Shown: positions 8,402 to 16,489 of the stretch, piece after piece
Layout: each line of letters begins with the position of its first letter
How positions within the stretch are numbered: position 1 is the stretch's first letter
NCBI RefSeq assembly: GCF_006439025.1
Contig: NZ_RCYZ01000007.1
Span: forward strand, 244,825-308,824
Length of the DNA stretch: 64,000 bases
DNA from: Hymenobacter nivis
GTDB lineage: Bacteria > Bacteroidota > Bacteroidia > Cytophagales > Hymenobacteraceae
Direction: 5' to 3'
The notes under the pieces: generated by a model
Told to the model about the DNA's origin: nothing
Seen by the model: only the letters and a program-made list of their open reading frames with translations
Database searches by the model: none
Made by a program: the position numbers and the translations under genes

Positions 8402-8408
8402 GGGCCCC

Positions 8409-9590
8409 ATGCCCGACCCCGCTTTCCGCCCCGCCCAGCCCCTGCCCTACGGCCGCCAGCACATCACCGACGCCGACGTGGCTGCTGTAGCCGAGGCCCT
8501 GCGCGCCGATTTCCTGACCCAGGGGCCCCGCGTGGCCGAATTTGAAACCCAGTTTGCCGCCTACATTGGGGCCCGCTACGCCGTGGCCGTGAGCAACGGC
8601 ACGGCCGCGCTGCATTTGTGCGCGCTGGCGCTGGGCGTGGGCCCCGGGCAGCGCGTCATCACCACGCCGCTCACCTTTGCGGCCTCGGCCAATTGCGTGC
8701 TGTACTGCGGCGGCGAGGTGCACTTTGCCGACATTGACCCGGCCACGGGACTAATTGATTTGCAGGCCGTTCGGGCGCTATTGGGGGCCCACCCCAAGGG
8801 CTATTTCCAGGGCCTAATTCCGGTGGATTTTGCCGGGCTAGGCGCAGATTTAGAGCAGGCCAGGGCCCTGGCCGATGAGTTTGGCCTCTGGATTATTGAG
8901 GACGCCTGCCACGCGCCGGGCGGCTTTTTTGTCGATTCGGAGGGCCGGGAGCGGCGCTGCGGCAGCAGTCAGCTGGCCGACCTGGCCATCTTCAGCTTCC
9001 ACCCCGTCAAGCACATTGCCACCGGCGAGGGCGGCATGGTCACCACCAACGACGAGCGCCTCTACCACCGCCTGCTGCGCCTGCGCACCCACGGCATCAC
9101 CCGCGACGAGGCCTCGTTTGTGAACCCCGGCGAGGGCGGCTGGTACATGGAAATGCAGGAGCTGGGCTACAACTACCGTATTTCTGACATCAATTGCGCA
9201 CTGGGCCTCAGCCAGTTGTCCCGCGCCGAGGCCGGCCTGGCCCGCCGCCGCGAGCTGGCCGTCCGCTACGACGACGCCTTCGCCGCCCTGCCGGGCGTGG
9301 ACGTGCTGGCCCCCGGCCGTCCTGGCCATGCCTACCACCTCTACGTGGTGCAAGTGGCCGACCGGCGCGGGCTGTACGACTTCCTCAAAACCCGGCAAAT
9401 CTTCGCGCAGGTGCACTACATTCCGGTGCACCGCATGCCGTACTACGAGCGGCTGGGCTGGAGAAAGGGCGACTTTCCGCAGGCCGAGGCCTACTACGCC
9501 CGCTGCCTCAGCCTCCCCCTATATCCTACTTTGACCGATGAGGAGCAGGACTACGTGGTGGCGTGCATCCGGGAGTTTTTGGCTGGCTAG
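8409..9590 (+). CDS. pseC: UDP-4-amino-4,6-dideoxy-N-acetyl-beta-L-altrosamine transaminase PseC
   Basis: PLP-dependent DegT/DnrJ/EryC1 aminotransferase that aminates C4 of the PseB product. It is 393 residues from the ATG at 8409. Visible features are the substrate/PLP phosphate loop SNGTAAL (62-68), the PLP-ring Asp165 in IIEDACHAPGG, and the Schiff-base Lys201 in FHPVKHIATGEGG, the typical PseC arrangement. The open frame extends upstream to 8043 but that part overlaps the relic gene and the promoter, so it is not coding. It heads the run pseC, methylase, cytidylyltransferase, pseG. Confidence 0.95.
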   Translation: MPDPAFRPAQPLPYGRQHITDADVAAVAEALRADFLTQGPRVAEFETQFAAYIGARYAVAVSNGTAALHLCALALGVGPGQRVITTPLTFAASANCVLYCGGEVHFADIDPATGLIDLQAVRALLGAHPKGYFQGLIPVDFAGLGADLEQARALADEFGLWIIEDACHAPGGFFVDSEGRERRCGSSQLADLAIFSFHPVKHIATGEGGMVTTNDERLYHRLLRLRTHGITRDEASFVNPGEGGWYMEMQELGYNYRISDINCALGLSQLSRAEAGLARRRELAVRYDDAFAALPGVDVLAPGRPGHAYHLYVVQVADRRGLYDFLKTRQIFAQVHYIPVHRMPYYERLGWRKGDFPQAEAYYARCLSLPLYPTLTDEEQDYVVACIREFLAG

Positions 9591-9635
9591 CTGCCCCGGG
9601 GCCTTCTTTTTCTTACCGTTTTTATTGTTTTTTCC

Positions 9636-10289
9636 TTGACCTCCACCCAACAAGAAGAATTCTGGTCCGGCGACTTTGGCCGCCAGTACACCGACCGCAA
9701 CTCGCGCCACTTGGCCGAGTGGAACGCCTTTTACGAAGCCACCTGGGGCCGCACCAAGCTGGCCATGAACGCAGATTTTGTGGGCGACTTGCCCCGCGAC
9801 GCCCGCATTCTAGAAGTGGGCTGCAACACGGGCATGCAGCTTAAGGGCTTGCAAGATGCTGGTTTTCAGCAGCTCTACGGTGTGGAATTGCAGGCCTACG
9901 CGGTGGAGAAAGCCAAGGAATATTCCCAGCACGTCAACCTAATTCAAGGCAGCGGCTTCGACTTGCCCTTTAAGGATGCGTTTTTCGACGTGGTGTGCAC
10001 CAACGGGGTGCTGATTCACATCGCGCCGGCCGATTTGCCGCGCATTATGGCCGAGATGGTGCGCTGCTCGCGCCGCTACATCTGGGGCTTTGAGTACTAC
10101 GCGCCGGCCACCACGGCCGTGAACTACCGCGGCAACGAAGGCTTTTTATGGAAGGCCGACTACGCCCAGCTGTTTCTGGACCAGTTTCCGGGCCAGCTGC
10201 GGCTCGTGAAGCAGGAGCTGTACCCGTACGTGACGGACGCCGAGCGTGGCAACCGCGACGTGATGTACCTGCTCGAAAAAACCGCCTAA
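9636..10289 (+). CDS. Pseudaminic acid biosynthesis-associated SAM methyltransferase
   Basis: A class I SAM-dependent methyltransferase of 217 residues, with SAM-binding EVGCNTG at 60-66 and the acidic strand end YGVELQAYAVEKA near 92. The N-terminal 'QEEFWSGDFGRQYTDRN' is characteristic of the methylases found next to pse genes. The true substrate is unknown; methylation of Pse or of the nascent glycan is an inference from context. No ATG fits; the start is the TTG at 9636. Its stop overlaps the next start in a TAATG junction, so the two genes are translationally coupled. Confidence 0.85.
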   Translation: MTSTQQEEFWSGDFGRQYTDRNSRHLAEWNAFYEATWGRTKLAMNADFVGDLPRDARILEVGCNTGMQLKGLQDAGFQQLYGVELQAYAVEKAKEYSQHVNLIQGSGFDLPFKDAFFDVVCTNGVLIHIAPADLPRIMAEMVRCSRRYIWGFEYYAPATTAVNYRGNEGFLWKADYAQLFLDQFPGQLRLVKQELYPYVTDAERGNRDVMYLLEKTA

Positions 10290-11020
10290 TGCCGCGCGTC
10301 GGCATCGTTTCGCAGGCGCGCATGACCAGCACGCGCCTGCAGGGCAAGGTGCTGCGCGCGGCCGGGGGCCAGCCGCTGCTGGCCTGGCACGTGGCGCGGC
10401 TGCGCCAGGCCGGCGCGCCGGTGTACCTGGCCATCACCACCAACGCGGAAGACGACCCGCTGGCCGACTTCGCCGCCCGCGAAGGACTGCTGTTTGTGCG
10501 CGGCAGCGAGGCCGACGTGCTGGCCCGCTACCAGCAGTGCGCCGCGGCGTTCGATTTGGACGTTATCGTGCGGGTAACCAGCGACTGCCCGCTCATTGCG
10601 CCCGAGCTTATTGCTGAGGGCCTGGCCGCCTACCGCGCCGCCGCCGACCCGGGGCTGTACGCCTCCAACGCGGCCCCGCGGCGCAGCTACCCGCGGGGCT
10701 TCGACTACGAGATTTTCTCGCGCCAATTGCTGGAGGAAGCGTTTGCCCACGCCACCCGGCCCGGCGACCGGGAGCACGTGACGCCCTACTTGCACCAAAA
10801 CCGCTCGGGCCAGGTGCGCTTCCTCAACCTAGCCCGGGCCGCCGACGCCAGCCAGTACCGCCTGACCGTGGACACGCCCGCGGACTTCGAGCTCATCCGC
10901 ATCCTGCTGGAGGATTACGGCGCCGGGGCCCTAAACGGGGAAGAATTAATTGCCCTGCTGGCCGCCCACCCCGAGCTGGTGGCCATCAACGCCGAGGTGG
11001 AGCAAAAAGGCCATGACTAA
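10289..11020 (+). CDS. SpsF-type cytidylyltransferase (probable CMP-pseudaminic acid synthetase)
   Basis: A 243-residue nucleotidyltransferase of the SpsF/CMP-KDO synthetase-like group. The N-terminal signature 'SQARMTSTRLQGK' (8-20) holds the Arg and Lys that bind CTP, and 'VRVTSDCPLI' supplies the metal-binding Asp. The classical Campylobacter PseF is a different acylneuraminate cytidylyltransferase; this smaller SpsF type replaces it in many other pse loci. Activation of Pse with CTP is inferred from its place between pseC and pseG. It overlaps the methylase stop by 1 nt and pseG by 8 nt. Confidence 0.8.
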   Translation: MPRVGIVSQARMTSTRLQGKVLRAAGGQPLLAWHVARLRQAGAPVYLAITTNAEDDPLADFAAREGLLFVRGSEADVLARYQQCAAAFDLDVIVRVTSDCPLIAPELIAEGLAAYRAAADPGLYASNAAPRRSYPRGFDYEIFSRQLLEEAFAHATRPGDREHVTPYLHQNRSGQVRFLNLARAADASQYRLTVDTPADFELIRILLEDYGAGALNGEELIALLAAHPELVAINAEVEQKGHD

Positions 11021-12047
11021 GGCCCCGCGCCTAGTGGTGCGTGCCGACGCCAGCCCGCAAATCGGCTTGGGGCACGTAGTGCGCAGCCTGGCCCTGGCCG
11101 AACTAGTGGGGCCCCTGTTTGCCGAGGCCGTGCTGCTAACGCAGGCACCATCGGCCGCCGTGCACCAGCTGGCCGCAGCCGCCGGCCTGGGCGTGGTGGA
11201 ATTGCCCGCGCAGGGCCCCCAGGCGGAGGCCGCGCAGCTGCCGGCCCACCTGCGGCCCGCTGACGTGGTGGTGCTCGACGGCTACGGCTTCGACGAGGCC
11301 TACCAGGTTGCTGTGCGGGCCACCGGGGCCCGGCTGGTGCTGGTGGACGACTTGGCCGACAGCCCCACCGTGGCCGACCTGGTCATCAACCACGGCCCCG
11401 CCGTGCGGGTGGCCGACTACCGGGCCCTACCCACGACGCGGTTTTGCTTAGGGCCCGCGTTTTCGCTGCTGCGCGCGCCGTTTCGGGCGCAGCAGCGGCT
11501 GCCGGAGGCGGTGCCGGCCATTGTTTCGTCGGTGCTGGTGTGCTTCGGTGGGGCCGACCCGCTGGGGCTGACGCACCGGGCACTGGGGGCCCTGCTGGCG
11601 TTGCCGCAGGTGGCGCGAGTGGGCGTGGTAATAGGTAGCGCCTTCACTGCCGGAACTGAACTGCGCGCGTTAGCGGCAGGCTTTGCGGGTAAGGACGTGG
11701 CATTTTACCACGACGTGCCGGCGGCCGAACTGGCGGCTCTGCTGCTGGGCTACGCGGCCGCGGTGGTACCCGCCAGCACGGTGCTGCTCGAAACTTTGCT
11801 GCTCGGCGGGGCCGCCATCACCGGCTACTACGCCGATAACCAGCGGCCGCTGGCGGCCTACGTGCACGCGCACCAGCAGGCCTTTTCGATGGGTAACTTG
11901 GGGACCCTGGATGGCGACGCGCTGCGCGACGCACTGCTGGCTGGGCTGCAATTTCACCAAACCACGCGGCGCCAGCCTTATGTGGAGCGGCTGCGGCCGG
12001 AGCAGCTAGTGGACGAGTTTCAGCGCTTAATTAGGGGCCCGAGGTAG
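11013..12047 (+). CDS. pseG: UDP-2,4-diacetamido-2,4,6-trideoxy-beta-L-altropyranose hydrolase PseG
   Basis: A GT-B-fold nucleotide-sugar hydrolase of 344 residues that releases UDP to give 6-deoxy-AltdiNAc, the substrate of PseI. The Gly-rich loop 'ASPQIGLGHVVR' (13-24) contains the catalytic His21. 'FGGADP' at 178-183 and a C-terminal 'PASTVLLETLLLGG' line the UDP site, as in PseG and MurG. The ATG at 11013 overlaps the upstream gene by 8 nt. Confidence 0.93.
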   Translation: MTKAPRLVVRADASPQIGLGHVVRSLALAELVGPLFAEAVLLTQAPSAAVHQLAAAAGLGVVELPAQGPQAEAAQLPAHLRPADVVVLDGYGFDEAYQVAVRATGARLVLVDDLADSPTVADLVINHGPAVRVADYRALPTTRFCLGPAFSLLRAPFRAQQRLPEAVPAIVSSVLVCFGGADPLGLTHRALGALLALPQVARVGVVIGSAFTAGTELRALAAGFAGKDVAFYHDVPAAELAALLLGYAAAVVPASTVLLETLLLGGAAITGYYADNQRPLAAYVHAHQQAFSMGNLGTLDGDALRDALLAGLQFHQTTRRQPYVERLRPEQLVDEFQRLIRGPR

Positions 12048-12100
12048 AGGTCATCTGATTCCATCAATTAATTAACCAGCAACTAACCTTCTCCACCGCT

Positions 12101-12646
12101 ATGCCCACCAACTTGCTGCGCCCACTCACCGCCGACGACTTGGAACTGGTGCGCACCTGGCGCAACTCCGAGGCCGTGGCCCAGTACATGTATACCAGCG
12201 CGCCCGTCTCGGCCGAGCAGCAGCAGGCCTGGTTTGCGCGGGTGGTGGCCGATGCCAGCAAGGAATACTGGGTGATTATGCACCAGGGCCGGCCGGTAGG
12301 CGTGGCCAACCTCTACGCCATCAACCCCGATTTCCGCTCCTGCTACTGGGCTTTTTACCTCGGCGACCCCGACCTGCGCGGCAGCGGCCTGGGGGCCCGG
12401 GTGGAGTACGCGGTGCTGGAGCACGTGTTTGAGGAGCGCAAGCTGAACAAGCTGCTGTGTGAGGTATTCGTGAGCAACGACAAGGTGGTGGCGCTGCACG
12501 AGAAGTTTGGGTTCCGGCGCGAATCGTACTTCCGCCAGCACGTGTACAAAAACGGGACCTTTCACGACGTGGTGGGCCTGGCCCTGCTGCGCCGCGAGTG
12601 GCAACTGCTGCGCGAGCAGCTGCAGGCGCGCTTCGTGCGCGGCTAG
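12101..12646 (+). CDS. pseH: UDP-4-amino-4,6-dideoxy-N-acetyl-beta-L-altrosamine N-acetyltransferase PseH
   Basis: A GNAT acetyltransferase of 181 residues that acetylates the C4 amine made by PseC using acetyl-CoA. The N-terminus 'LRPLTADDLELVRTWRNSE' and the acetyl-CoA loop 'LRGSGLGARVEYAVLEHVF' are typical of PseH-type GNATs. It begins 53 nt after pseG across an AT-rich spacer with ATTAATTAA and no clear -7 element, so it is probably co-transcribed. Confidence 0.92.
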   Translation: MPTNLLRPLTADDLELVRTWRNSEAVAQYMYTSAPVSAEQQQAWFARVVADASKEYWVIMHQGRPVGVANLYAINPDFRSCYWAFYLGDPDLRGSGLGARVEYAVLEHVFEERKLNKLLCEVFVSNDKVVALHEKFGFRRESYFRQHVYKNGTFHDVVGLALLRREWQLLREQLQARFVRG

Positions 12647-12682
12647 GGGCCCGGCGGCGGGGGCCCGGCGGGCGACGGGGCG

Positions 12683-12690
12683 TACCTTTG
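12683..12690 (+). promoter_or_regulatory. -7 element for pseI (TACCTTTG)
   Basis: An exact TAnnTTTG match 23 nt before the pseI ATG in the 67-nt gap after pseH. It suggests an internal promoter for the second half of the locus. Confidence 0.55.
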
Positions 12691-12713
12691 GGCGTTCGTT
12701 TTTCTTTGCCGCA

Positions 12714-13757
12714 ATGCCCGAAATCCATATCGGGGGCCGCCCCGTGGGGCCCCAGCACCCGCCGTTCGTCATCGCCGAAATGTCGGGCAACCACAACCAG
12801 AGCCTCGACCGGGCCCTGGCCCTGGTAGACGCCGCCGCGGCCGCCGGCGTGCACGCCCTCAAGCTCCAGACCTACACCGCCGACACCATTTCGATGGACA
12901 CCGGCTTCACCATCCGCGAGGAGGGCCAGTCGCTGTGGGAAGGCCAGGATTTGTACAAATTGTACCAGGCCGCGCACACGCCCTGGGAGTGGCACGCCGC
13001 CATTTTTGCCCGCGCCCGGCAGCACGGCATGCTGGCCTTCAGCTCGCCGTTTGACGAGACGGCGGTGGATTTCTTGGAAACGCTCGACGTGCCGGCTTAC
13101 AAGATTGCGTCGTTCGAAAACGCGCACTGGCCGCTGCTGCGCCGGGTGGCCGCCACCGGCAAGCCCGTGATTGTGAGCACCGGCGCCGCCACACTGGCCG
13201 AAATCGACGACGCCGTGCGGGTGCTGCGCGCGGCCGGCTGCCGCGAGCTGGTGCTGCTCAAGTGCACCAGCACCTACCCCGCCTCGCCCCAAAACACCAA
13301 CCTGCGCACCATCCCAGTGCTGGCCGAAACCTTCGGCTGCCCCATCGGCCTGAGCGACCACACCATGGGCGTGGGCGCCAGCGTGGCCGCCGTGGCCCTG
13401 GGGGCCTGCGTCATCGAAAAGCACTTCACCTTGAGCCGCGCCGAGGGCGGCGTCGATTCGGCGTTTTCGCTGGAACCGTCCGAACTGAAGCTGTTAGTAG
13501 AGGAAACCGAGCGCGCCCACCAGGCCCTGGGCACGGTGCAGCTGTGCGTGCAGGCCAGCGAGGAGAAGAGCCGCGTGTTCAAGCGCAGCATTTATGTGGC
13601 CCAGCCCATTGCCGCGGGCGAGGAATTTACGGCCGAGAACCTGCGCATCATCCGCCCCGGCGACGGCCTGCTGCCCCGCTACTGGGACGTGGTGCTGGGC
13701 CGCCGCGCCGTGCGCGACCTGCGCCCCGGCACGCCCCTGGCCTGGGATGCGCTCTGA
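12714..13757 (+). CDS. pseI: Pseudaminic acid synthase PseI
   Basis: NeuB-family TIM-barrel enzyme that condenses 6-deoxy-AltdiNAc with phosphoenolpyruvate to form pseudaminic acid. It is 347 residues from the ATG at 12714. Signatures are 'AEMSGNHN' at 21-28 (Pse-type MSGNHN), 'KLQTYT' at 50-55, and the C-terminal antifreeze-like SAF domain beginning near 'RSIYVAQPIAAGE'. The frame continues upstream through the promoter, which was excluded. The next gene starts inside its last codons (11-nt overlap). Confidence 0.95.
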   Translation: MPEIHIGGRPVGPQHPPFVIAEMSGNHNQSLDRALALVDAAAAAGVHALKLQTYTADTISMDTGFTIREEGQSLWEGQDLYKLYQAAHTPWEWHAAIFARARQHGMLAFSSPFDETAVDFLETLDVPAYKIASFENAHWPLLRRVAATGKPVIVSTGAATLAEIDDAVRVLRAAGCRELVLLKCTSTYPASPQNTNLRTIPVLAETFGCPIGLSDHTMGVGASVAAVALGACVIEKHFTLSRAEGGVDSAFSLEPSELKLLVEETERAHQALGTVQLCVQASEEKSRVFKRSIYVAQPIAAGEEFTAENLRIIRPGDGLLPRYWDVVLGRRAVRDLRPGTPLAWDAL

Positions 13758-15057
13758 GCCGGGGCCCCGGCTGGCCCGCCTGCGCGACATCCTCCAACTG
13801 CGCTTTACGGATATTTTTGCGGCTATGTCGCCGGCCGCGCTCAGCGGCATCTCGCCCGCCAACCCGCTCAAGCGGCTGGCGCGGGTGGGGGCCTACGCGG
13901 CGCTGCGGCTGGTGGGGCACCTGTTTCAACCCATTCGCAACCAGGCCGACTTGCGCGGCGCGGTGTGGCTGTACGTAGTGAGCGCCAACAATTACGAGGC
14001 GCTGCAATTCATTCAGCAGAGCCAGCCGGGGGCCGTGCTGGTGGCCGGGCAGGGCAAAAACATTGGGCGCTACAACGGCGCCGTGCAGCGACTCTCGCTG
14101 CGCCGCAAGCTGCTGTACTACTGGCAGTACCCGGGGGCCCTGGCGGGGCTGTGGCGCCGGGAGGGGCCCCGGGCGTGGCGGTTTTTTGACCTGATTTTTT
14201 ATGCCATCGGCTACTACGAGGTGTACGGCCGGGCCCTGCGCAACTACCGGCCCCGGGCCGTGGTATTTGCCAACGACCACAACGACGACGCCCGCGCGAT
14301 GCTGTTGGCCTGCCGCGCCGCGGGCATCCCCACGGCCTACGTGCAGCACGCCAGCGTGAGCGCGAACTTCCCGCCCCTGGGCTTCGACCTCAGCCTGCTC
14401 GAAGGCCAGGACGCGCTGGACAAGTACCGCCGCTGCGGCCCCGTGCGCGGCCGCGCGGCGCTGGTGGGCATGCCCAAGGCCGACGCCTACCTGGCCCGCC
14501 GCAACACCGCCCCCGCCGTGCGCCGCGTGGGCCTGGCCTGCAACATCCACGACCCGCTGCCAGCCCTGGCCGATACGCTGGCCTACCTCGCTGGGGCCCT
14601 GCCGGAACTGACGCTCACGCTGCGCCCCCACCCCAGCGACACCCGCGACTTTGGGCCCCTACACCGCCAGTTGCCGCAGGTGCAGTGGTCGGACGCGCGG
14701 CAGCAAAACGTGTTCGAGTTCCTCGAAACCCAGGACGCATTGGTGGCCGCCGACACCTCCACCCACCTCGAGGCCACGCTGCTGAATGTGGCCAGCATTT
14801 ACTACCGCTTCGCCGCCAACCCGCTCACCGACGACTACTACGGCTACGTGGCCCACGGCCTAGTGCCCCGCGCCGCCGACCTGACCGCCCTGGGGGCCCT
14901 GCTGGGGGCCCTGGCCCAGCACAAGTCCGCCGACCTCTACCGCCGCGCCGCCTACTACAACGCCACCCTCGGCACCCCCGACGAAGGCCACAGCCAGCCG
15001 CTGGCCGCCCGCGTGCTGGGCGCGTGGCTGAACGAAGCACCCGGGGCCCCGGCCTGA
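13747..15057 (+). CDS. Unclassified GT-B-like protein, candidate Pse glycosyltransferase
   Basis: A 436-residue soluble protein I cannot assign to a named family. The C-terminal half ('LTLRPHPSDTRDF', 'QDALVAADTSTHLEATLLN') resembles capsule synthesis and CDP-glycerol-type GT-B proteins, where the His-Pro and Thr-Ser-Thr-x-x-Glu segments bind nucleotide sugar. The segment 'VFANDHNDDARAMLLACRAAGIPTAY' and then 'VQHASVS' also recurs in such proteins. It overlaps pseI by 11 nt and precedes a deacetylase-like gene and a flippase. It is the best candidate in the operon for the enzyme that uses CMP-Pse; this is inferred. Confidence 0.65.
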   Translation: MRSEPGPRLARLRDILQLRFTDIFAAMSPAALSGISPANPLKRLARVGAYAALRLVGHLFQPIRNQADLRGAVWLYVVSANNYEALQFIQQSQPGAVLVAGQGKNIGRYNGAVQRLSLRRKLLYYWQYPGALAGLWRREGPRAWRFFDLIFYAIGYYEVYGRALRNYRPRAVVFANDHNDDARAMLLACRAAGIPTAYVQHASVSANFPPLGFDLSLLEGQDALDKYRRCGPVRGRAALVGMPKADAYLARRNTAPAVRRVGLACNIHDPLPALADTLAYLAGALPELTLTLRPHPSDTRDFGPLHRQLPQVQWSDARQQNVFEFLETQDALVAADTSTHLEATLLNVASIYYRFAANPLTDDYYGYVAHGLVPRAADLTALGALLGALAQHKSADLYRRAAYYNATLGTPDEGHSQPLAARVLGAWLNEAPGAPA

Positions 15058-15060
15058 GCC

Positions 15061-16458
15061 ATGGCCCCGCCTACCTTCGCGCCTATGCTCGCCACGCCCC
15101 CTGCTCCTGCCCTGCCGCCCGAGGCGCCGGTTACGGCCGCGGTGCGGCTGGCCTACGTGTGGACGCACTTCGCGCGGGTGTACCCCGGTGCACCCGCGGG
15201 GGCCCTAGGCCACGCTGGCAGCGGCGCAGCAGTAGAAGTGGCCGACTTAGCGAGTGATTTTTTTAGCCAAACCCGGCCTTATCCCGATCAACCAAATTGG
15301 CGTGAATGGCAAGGTCAAAGCATACCGTTTTTCTTTGATGACGGCGCAGGGCCCCTGCTGACGCTAAGGCCCGGCCGAGCCGAAATCAGCGCCGATATCA
15401 TCTCAGCCGCCTTTTATTTGCTCAGCGGCTGGCAGGAATATTTCTCGGAAGCGCGCGACCAGCACGGGCGGTTTCCGTACGCATCCAGCGTGCAGGCGCG
15501 CTACGGCTTCGTGGCGCTGCCGGTGGTCAATTATTACTTCGACGTGCTGAAAACGGCCGTGGAGCACACCACTGGCCGGCCACTGCATCCGCGTACCTGG
15601 GGCCCCGGGGCCCCATTCGCCGCCTTCATCAGCCACGACCTCGATAACCTGCGTAGCGCCTGGAAGGCCCCGGCCAAAGCGGCGCTCCGGACCGGCCGGC
15701 TGGTAGATTTTGGGCGGCAGCTGTGGCAGCATTGGACGCATCCCGACGCCTGGGATAACATCGAAGCCGTAGCCGCTGCCACGGCGCAGTACGGGGCCCG
15801 GTCCACGTTTTTCGTGCTGCCCGCGCACCGGCCCGGGGCCGACGGCACGCCCAACGCCGATTACCAGCTCACGGCCCGGCTGTGGCGACAGCTGGCTAAG
15901 CTAGCGAAGCAAGGCCACGAGTTGGCACTGCACGCCAGCATCGGAACGGCCAATAATTTCACTCAGTTCGATGCCGAGCGGCAGAGGGTGCTTGATGCAG
16001 AATGGTGCGGCAACCGCTTCCATTACCTGCGCTGGGAGCCGCGTCTGACCCCTAGTATCTTAAACCAGGCCGGCGATTCCTACGATTCGACCCTGGGGTT
16101 TGCTGAACACTTTGGCTTTCGAAATTCTTACTGCCACCCGTTTTATCCCTTTGATTTCCAGCATAACCAGCCTTATTCCTTTCTCGAAATTCCGCTGAAC
16201 GTGATGGACGCCACGCTGCACCATCCCAATTACTTGCAGTTGGGGCCCGACGAAATTTTGCCGGCCCTGACGCCCATGCTGGTGGAGGTGGAAAAGTTTG
16301 GCGGCGTAGTCTCGGTGCTGTGGCACAACCAGAACTTCGACCCGGTCAATACCGCCAACGGGCCCCAGCAGTTCCATGAAATCATGAGCTGGCTGCGCGG
16401 CCGCGGCGCAGCATTCCTCACGGGTACCGAAATTTGGGCCCAGTTTCCGGCGGCGTAG
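15061..16458 (+). CDS. Polysaccharide deacetylase-like protein (DUF7033 type)
   Basis: A 465-residue protein with an N-terminal DUF7033-like region and a C-terminal NodB-type barrel. Recognisable pieces are FISHDLDNLRSAW (about 190-202; the Asp pair is the metal/catalytic motif 1), 'STFFVLPAH' (strand motif), 'HELALHASIGTANN' (His of motif 2) and 'SVLWHNQNFDP' near the C-terminus. The likely reaction is de-N-acetylation or hydrolysis on the Pse-containing glycan; substrate unknown. Start 15061 lies 3 nt after the previous stop; a second ATG at 15085 follows a TACCTTCG element and is a real alternative. Confidence 0.75.
   Translation: MAPPTFAPMLATPPAPALPPEAPVTAAVRLAYVWTHFARVYPGAPAGALGHAGSGAAVEVADLASDFFSQTRPYPDQPNWREWQGQSIPFFFDDGAGPLLTLRPGRAEISADIISAAFYLLSGWQEYFSEARDQHGRFPYASSVQARYGFVALPVVNYYFDVLKTAVEHTTGRPLHPRTWGPGAPFAAFISHDLDNLRSAWKAPAKAALRTGRLVDFGRQLWQHWTHPDAWDNIEAVAAATAQYGARSTFFVLPAHRPGADGTPNADYQLTARLWRQLAKLAKQGHELALHASIGTANNFTQFDAERQRVLDAEWCGNRFHYLRWEPRLTPSILNQAGDSYDSTLGFAEHFGFRNSYCHPFYPFDFQHNQPYSFLEIPLNVMDATLHHPNYLQLGPDEILPALTPMLVEVEKFGGVVSVLWHNQNFDPVNTANGPQQFHEIMSWLRGRGAAFLTGTEIWAQFPAA
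15072..15079 (+). promoter_or_regulatory. Possible internal -7-like element (TACCTTCG)
   Basis: One mismatch to TAnnTTTG. It lies inside the first codons of the deacetylase-like frame, 5 nt before the in-frame ATG at 15085. If active, that ATG would be the start of a near-leaderless message. Confidence 0.3.
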
Positions 16459-16489
16459 GGCCCCGGGATTTTATTTTTCCATTCTTCAC

